A stretch of 10,125 bases of DNA. Source: Natronohydrobacter sp. (GTDB taxonomy: Bacteria; Pseudomonadota; Alphaproteobacteria; Rhodobacterales; Rhodobacteraceae). Below, piece by piece: positions 7,356 to 10,125 of the stretch (its first letter is position 1; each line of letters begins with the position of its first letter). The notes under the pieces were generated by a model. It worked only from the letters and a program-made list of their open reading frames with translations, made no database searches and had not been told where the DNA came from. Location: positions 1 to 10,125 of the forward strand of contig SKRP01000137.1 of the NCBI GenBank assembly GCA_007118445.1, in the 5' to 3' direction. Made by a program: the position numbers and the translations under genes.

Positions 7356-7810
7356 TGCGCAGACAGGTGCAGGCTCTCGCGCTGGCAGGTTCGGCCGGGT
7401 TGTTGCTGGGCGCGCTGGCCTTCGAGTATATTGGCGGAATGGCCCCCTGTGCCCTGTGCATCTGGCAGCGCTGGCCGCATGTTCTGGCGCTGCTTGGCGC
7501 AGGCGGGCTGTTACTGGCCAGCCCGGTCTTTGCGCTGATCGGGGCCTTGGGCGCGGCGGCATCCGGCACGATCGGGGTTTATCACACGGGCGTCGAGCGC
7601 AGTTGGTGGCCCGGGCCTTCGGCCTGCAGCGCCGGGGGGGATCTGTCGGGCCTCTCGGCTGAAGAATTGCTCGCGCAGATCCTGTCCGCCCCGGTCGTGC
7701 GCTGCGACGAGGTGCCCTGGGAAATGCTGGGCCTGTCCATGGCCAGTTGGAACGCAGTCGCGTCTTTCGGGATCGCGACGCTGTGGCTGGTCAGTCTGCG
7801 ACTGCGTTAG
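7355..7810 (+). CDS. dsbB: DsbB-family disulfide bond formation protein
   Basis: This 151-residue inner-membrane protein should reoxidise DsbA in the periplasm and pass the electrons to quinone. Counted from ATG at 7355, the first redox pair is Cys32-x-x-Cys35 in APCALCIWQRWPH, at the periplasmic end of helix 1. The second pair is Cys91 and Cys117, in the loop between PSACSAGGDL and PVVRCDEVPW, which ends with the family stretch LGLSMASWNAV. Four hydrophobic helices are visible. A GTG at 7352 would add one residue; ATG at 7355 is preferred, with GAGG at 7343-7346 about 8 nt ahead. It overlaps the DedA gene stop by 1 nt (TGATG), so the two are coupled. The stop codon TAG (7808-7810) is also the first bases of the palindromic repeat that follows. 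No dsbA is in the window. Confidence 0.93.
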   Translation: MRRQVQALALAGSAGLLLGALAFEYIGGMAPCALCIWQRWPHVLALLGAGGLLLASPVFALIGALGAAASGTIGVYHTGVERSWWPGPSACSAGGDLSGLSAEELLAQILSAPVVRCDEVPWEMLGLSMASWNAVASFGIATLWLVSLRLR

Positions 7811-7910
7811 AGTGTCGCTCGGAAGTGGTTACCGGTTCCGAGCTTTTCGACATGCGAAAACAATAGGCCAGAGCGTATGGCGTGAATGCGAATGAACGCA
7901 ATATACTCTA
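7808..7910. repeat. Two-palindrome intergenic repeat element, RIME-like
   Basis: This 103-bp stretch is bounded by TAGAGT (7808-7813) and its inverted copy ACTCTA (7905-7910). It holds two separate palindromes. The first pairs TGTCG (7813-7817) with CGACA (7848-7852) and CTCGGAA with TTCCGAG inside. The second pairs AGAG, GTAT and GCGT (7870-7884) with ACGC, ATAC and TCT (7896-7909), with small interruptions. Between them lies the linker TGCGAAAACAATAGGCC. The layout and short strings such as GACATGCG-AAAACAA match what I remember of RIME-type mosaic elements scattered through Rhizobiales intergenic regions, though the sequence is clearly diverged. The element begins exactly at the dsbB stop codon. 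Family membership is from memory and needs a genome-wide copy count. Confidence 0.6.
7817..7847 (+). terminator. Hairpin with T-tract after dsbB, probable terminator
   Basis: GCTCGGAA (7817-7824) pairs perfectly with TTCCGAGC (7836-7843) around an 11-nt loop and is followed directly by TTTT (7844-7847). It lies 6 nt after the dsbB stop and would end the mla-dedA-dsbB transcript. It is also the first palindrome of the repeat element, so the element itself appears to serve as the terminator. The T-tract is short, so efficiency is uncertain. Confidence 0.55.
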
Positions 7911-7994
7911 GAACAGGCTGAACGCCTGGTCACCCCTGCAACGCGCCCTGGCTTCCGGCATCGTCGTAGCTTGGCTGTTAAGCTTGATCAGCAT
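7908..7994 (-). pseudogene. Remnant of IS481-like transposase N-terminus
   Basis: Read on the minus strand from ATG at 7994, 28 codons run to a TAG at 7910-7908. The first residues, MLIKLNSQATTMPEARA, strongly resemble the start of a group of IS481-family transposases as I remember them (MLIKLHSQATTTPKVRA). After that the resemblance stops and the frame ends in the border of the palindromic repeat. A full transposase is over 300 residues, so only about 5% remains and the piece is dead. The 7995-8087 stretch upstream of its ATG may be the matching insertion-sequence end, since nothing else explains it, but I could not identify terminal repeats or a target duplication. The assignment rests on about 17 residues recalled from memory. 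Confidence 0.45.
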
Positions 7995-8087
7995 GCCGTT
8001 CTCTCGTCCCGCGCGTCGTTCAGAGCCCAGCGTGCCATGAAGAGCGCTGACCGACGAGGGGCTATGTGATCATCCGGGAAGGAACAT

Positions 8088-8387
8088 CTAATGAAGGCGC
8101 AGATCGCGTCTGCTGAACTTGCCCACGTCGAATTCGCCCACGACATGGTGCCATTCGCTGGGCGCGAGTTGTTTGCGATGGGTGAAGCGCACGGAATGCA
8201 ACGGTCCGTCAATACTGTCCTGCCAGAATTCGATGAATTCGAAGAGGCGCGGGTAATCGGGGGCCAGATCATAATCCTGCCAGACAAAACTGTTCAGGAC
8301 ATGGGTATGATCGGGCATGCGGTAGATCATTTCCGCCGTGGTCAGGCCATAGCCCTTGAGCAACAATTCAACAGCGCGTGTTTCCAT
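8088..8387 (-). CDS. usg: Usg family protein
   Basis: This 99-residue small soluble protein of the Usg family is named from its place upstream of a trp gene in other bacteria; its function is unknown. The family signature is clear: VELLLKGYGLTTAEMIYRMP, DHTHVLNSFVWQDYDLAPDY, EFIEFWQDSIDGPLHSVRFT, and a late APSEWHHVVGEF. The start ATG at 8387 has AGAGG 6-7 nt upstream on the minus strand. The C-terminus after GEF reads DVGKFSRRDLRLH, which looks about 10 residues longer than the ending I remember for relatives (GEFRLH or similar). That may reflect ordinary variation or read-through into the insertion scar on this side. It is divergent from gyrA and has no operon partner here. Confidence 0.88.
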   Translation of the reverse strand: METRAVELLLKGYGLTTAEMIYRMPDHTHVLNSFVWQDYDLAPDYPRLFEFIEFWQDSIDGPLHSVRFTHRKQLAPSEWHHVVGEFDVGKFSRRDLRLH

Positions 8388-8581
8388 GTGATACCTCTTC
8401 TTTCATTCCCCTTGCTGGAATCATGCCAGAGAAAAGATAATAATCAATGAAAACATGTTGTTGTCAGTGGGTGTGCGTGGCTGCCAAAGGAAAGCCATGC
8501 AGGGCATTGCAGCCCATATCGTGCATCTGATACTGTGTTCCCAACCATATCTAGAGTATGTGACAAGCCTGCGAGGATAGT
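8388..8581. promoter_or_regulatory. Divergent usg-gyrA control region
   Basis: This 194-bp region is more AT-rich than its surroundings and has no gene. Apart from the usg promoter candidate it holds an inverted repeat GGCTGC (8479-8484) / GCAGCC (8509-8514), with a smaller ATGC-AGG-GCAT hairpin inside. TTGCAG at 8507-8512 and GATACT at 8529-8534, 16 nt apart, could be a weak gyrA promoter, with the -35 overlapping the right arm of the repeat. The gyrA ribosome site GAGGA is at 8573-8577, 4 nt ahead of the GTG. TCTAGAGTAT at 8550-8559 is an exact inverted copy of the right border of the repeat element at 7903-7912. Confidence 0.35.
8437..8467 (-). promoter_or_regulatory. Candidate promoter for usg
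   Basis: On the minus strand a -35-like CTGACA (8467-8462) is followed after 19 nt by TATTAT (8442-8437), each one base off the sigma-70 consensus hexamer. The stretch 8430-8460 is notably AT-rich for this genome. It lies about 50 nt ahead of the usg start. The 19-nt spacing is longer than ideal, and overlapping ATTATT would give 17. Confidence 0.35.
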
Positions 8582-10125
8582 GTGAGCGACAGCCCGGAAA
8601 CCCCTGAAAACATGGACGAAACCCCGCCTGCAGGCCCCTCTGGCCCGTCCGTGTCGATCACGCAGGAAATGCGCGCCTCCTACCTTGATTACGCGATGAG
8701 CGTGATCGTCAGCCGCGCCATCCCCGATCTGCGCGACGGGTTAAAACCTGTGCATCGGCGTATTCTTTACGCAATGCATGAAGCGGGCAATACGCATGAC
8801 AAGCCCTATCGCAAATCCGCCCGCGCGGTGGGCGATGTGATGGGGAAATATCACCCGCACGGTGACAGCGCGATCTATGACGCGCTGGTGCGCATGGCAC
8901 AGCCGTTTTCGATGTCGCTGAAGCTTCTGGACGGGCAGGGCAATTTCGGCTCGATGGATGGGGATAATGCTGCGGCCATGCGCTACACCGAAGTGCGCAT
9001 GGACAAGGCGGCCAGCTTCCTGCTGGCCGATATCGACAAGGATACTGTCGATTTTCAGGATAATTATGACGGGCGCGACCGCGAACCGACTGTGTTGCCC
9101 GCGCGTTTCCCGAACATGCTGGTCAATGGGGCAGGCGGGATTGCGGTCGGCATGGCCACGAATATCCCGCCGCATAATCTGGGCGAGGTGATCGACGCGA
9201 CGCTTGCGCTGATCGAAAACCCCGATCTGACGAGTTCTGATCTGATGGAATTCGTGCCTGCACCGGATTTCCCGACCGGCGGGCTGATCCTCGGTCGTTC
9301 GGGCGCGCGCAAAGCCTATCTCGAGGGGCGCGGTTCGGTTGTGATCCGGGCGAAAACCCATGTGGAAGAAATCCGCAAGGACCGCTTCGCGATCATCGTC
9401 GATGAAATTCCCTATCAGGTGAACAAATCGACAATGGTCGAGAAGATCGCCGATGCTGTGCGCGAGAAGAAGATCGAAGGCATCGCCTCGGTCGCGGATG
9501 AATCCGACCGTGTCGGCGTGCGCGTAGTGGTCGAGTTGAAGCGCGACGCGACGCCCGATGTGGTGATCAACCAGCTGTTCCGCTTCACGCCGATGCAGAC
9601 CTCTTTCGGCTGCAACATGCTGGCGCTGAATGGCGGGCGCCCCGAGCAACTGACCCTGCGCGACTTCCTGACGGCTTTCGTGGGGTTCCGCGAAGAAGTC
9701 GTGACGCGGCGCACGGCATTCGAGTTGAACAAGGCGCGCGAACGCAGTCATGTGCTCTGCGGTCTGGCCGTGGCAGTGTCGAATGTGGATGAGGTGGTCG
9801 CCACGATCCGCGCCTCGGCTGATCCGGCGGAAGCGCGCGAAAAGCTGATGACGCGGCGCTGGCCTGCGGCGGATATCGCGGCCTATATCCGGCTGATTGA
9901 CGATCCCAGCCACACGATGAATGAGGATGGCACTTATAACCTGTCCGAAGTGCAGGCCCGCGCCATTCTGGAACTGCGCCTGCAGCGGCTGACGGCGATG
10001 GGGGTGAAGGAAGTCACCGACGAGCTGGAAGCGCTCGCGGCCAAGATCAAGGATTACCTCGATATCCTGCGTTCGCGCGCGCGGGTGATGGAGATCATAA
10101 GCACAGAACTTACGGAAGTGCGCGA
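8582..10125 (+). CDS. gyrA: DNA gyrase subunit A, N-terminal part (3' truncated)
   Basis: The frame is open from GTG at 8582 to the right edge, giving 514 full codons of a protein normally near 900 residues. GyrA is the DNA-breaking subunit of gyrase, which with GyrB introduces negative supercoils using ATP. The order is as expected: SITQEMRASYLDYAMSVIVS, then RDGLKPVHRRIL, the winged-helix region GKYHPHGDSAIYDALVRMAQ, and DGDNAAAMRYTEVRM with catalytic Tyr135 (E. coli Tyr122). The residues matching E. coli Ser83 and Asp87 are Ser96 and Asp100, so the quinolone region is wild type. The tower and coiled-coil region continues to the edge; the C-terminal DNA-wrapping domain and GyrA box lie outside. 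GTG at 8582 is chosen for its GAGGA site and because VSDSPETPE resembles the N-terminus of relatives; ATG at 8612 is the alternative. GyrA is preferred to ParC from overall sequence character. Confidence 0.95.
   Translation, partial: MSDSPETPENMDETPPAGPSGPSVSITQEMRASYLDYAMSVIVSRAIPDLRDGLKPVHRRILYAMHEAGNTHDKPYRKSARAVGDVMGKYHPHGDSAIYDALVRMAQPFSMSLKLLDGQGNFGSMDGDNAAAMRYTEVRMDKAASFLLADIDKDTVDFQDNYDGRDREPTVLPARFPNMLVNGAGGIAVGMATNIPPHNLGEVIDATLALIENPDLTSSDLMEFVPAPDFPTGGLILGRSGARKAYLEGRGSVVIRAKTHVEEIRKDRFAIIVDEIPYQVNKSTMVEKIADAVREKKIEGIASVADESDRVGVRVVVELKRDATPDVVINQLFRFTPMQTSFGCNMLALNGGRPEQLTLRDFLTAFVGFREEVVTRRTAFELNKARERSHVLCGLAVAVSNVDEVVATIRASADPAEAREKLMTRRWPAADIAAYIRLIDDPSHTMNEDGTYNLSEVQARAILELRLQRLTAMGVKEVTDELEALAAKIKDYLDILRSRARVMEIISTELTEVR

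Noticed and set aside
6642..7562. A 306-codon minus-strand open frame across the lipoprotein, DedA and dsbB genes
   Set aside because: It crosses three recognised genes on the other strand and has a Pro/Arg/Gln-rich shadow composition.
8091..8450. A 119-codon plus-strand frame opposite usg
   Set aside because: The minus-strand frame gives a clear Usg protein with a ribosome site. The plus-strand product has no recognisable motif.
8582..8930. Quinolone-resistance substitutions in gyrA
   Set aside because: The residues equivalent to E. coli Ser83 and Asp87 are Ser96 and Asp100, both unchanged.
8741..9913. A 390-codon minus-strand open frame opposite gyrA
   Set aside because: The length is striking, but the translation is rich in His/Arg/Asp and unlike any family. 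It mirrors codon bias in gyrA, whose own frame is conserved throughout.
8582..10125. ParC (topoisomerase IV) instead of GyrA
   Set aside because: The N-terminal sequence, the DGDNAAAMRYTEVRM block and the overall match to remembered Rhodobacteraceae GyrA favour GyrA. The decisive C-terminal GyrA box is outside the window.
1..10125. tRNA, rRNA, CRISPR arrays, phage genes, defence systems or toxin-antitoxin pairs
   Set aside because: No cloverleaf-like segment, regularly spaced repeat or recognisable protein of these kinds was seen. The genes are mostly housekeeping or envelope functions.

Overview
The window looks like a chromosomal stretch of an alphaproteobacterium, most likely a Rhodobacteraceae/Paracoccaceae member. 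Coding DNA is GC-rich with GC-biased third positions. The GyrA N-terminus, Usg, the YqaA-type DedA protein, the fused STAS-MlaE permease and the GSCFA/SGNH pair all read like that family. This assignment rests on recalled protein character, not on a search.

Layout. (1) 1-327: the C-terminal half of a LysE/ArgO-type amino-acid exporter, cut by the left edge. (2) 328-476: a short convergent spacer with a hairpin. (3) 2287 down to 477, minus strand: a two-gene unit of a GSCFA-domain protein and a small SGNH-like protein, overlapping by ATGA. (4) 2288-2432: a divergent spacer. (5) 2433-6724, plus strand: a tightly packed MCE/Mla-type lipid-transport operon of STAS-MlaE permease, MlaF ATPase, a long MlaD-type MCE protein and a PqiC-like lipoprotein. 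(6) 6777-7810: a YqaA/DedA membrane protein and DsbB, overlapping by 1 nt and probably on the same transcript. (7) 7808-7910: a roughly 103-bp element of two palindromes that supplies the dsbB stop codon and resembles rhizobial RIME-type intergenic repeats. (8) 7908-7994, minus: a fossil of an IS481-like transposase N-terminus. (9) 8088-8387, minus: usg. (10) 8388-8581: a divergent promoter region. (11) 8582 to the right edge: gyrA, GTG start, with about 514 codons visible of a protein that is normally near 900.

How the genes work together. The core is a cell-envelope module. MlaE/MlaF form an inner-membrane ABC lipid transporter, and MlaD is anchored beside it with a very long helical periplasmic tail. 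The lipoprotein, which has a twin-arginine lipobox signal, probably sits at the far side. No mlaC-like shuttle gene and no separate mlaB are present; the MlaB-like STAS domain is fused to MlaE. That favours a bridging tube or needle over a soluble shuttle, as an inference. DedA and DsbB, both inner-membrane proteins, follow.

I see no convincing wholly new system. The items most worth checking are the long MlaD tail with its repeated motif, the GSCFA/SGNH pair, and the repeat-plus-IS scar between dsbB and usg.
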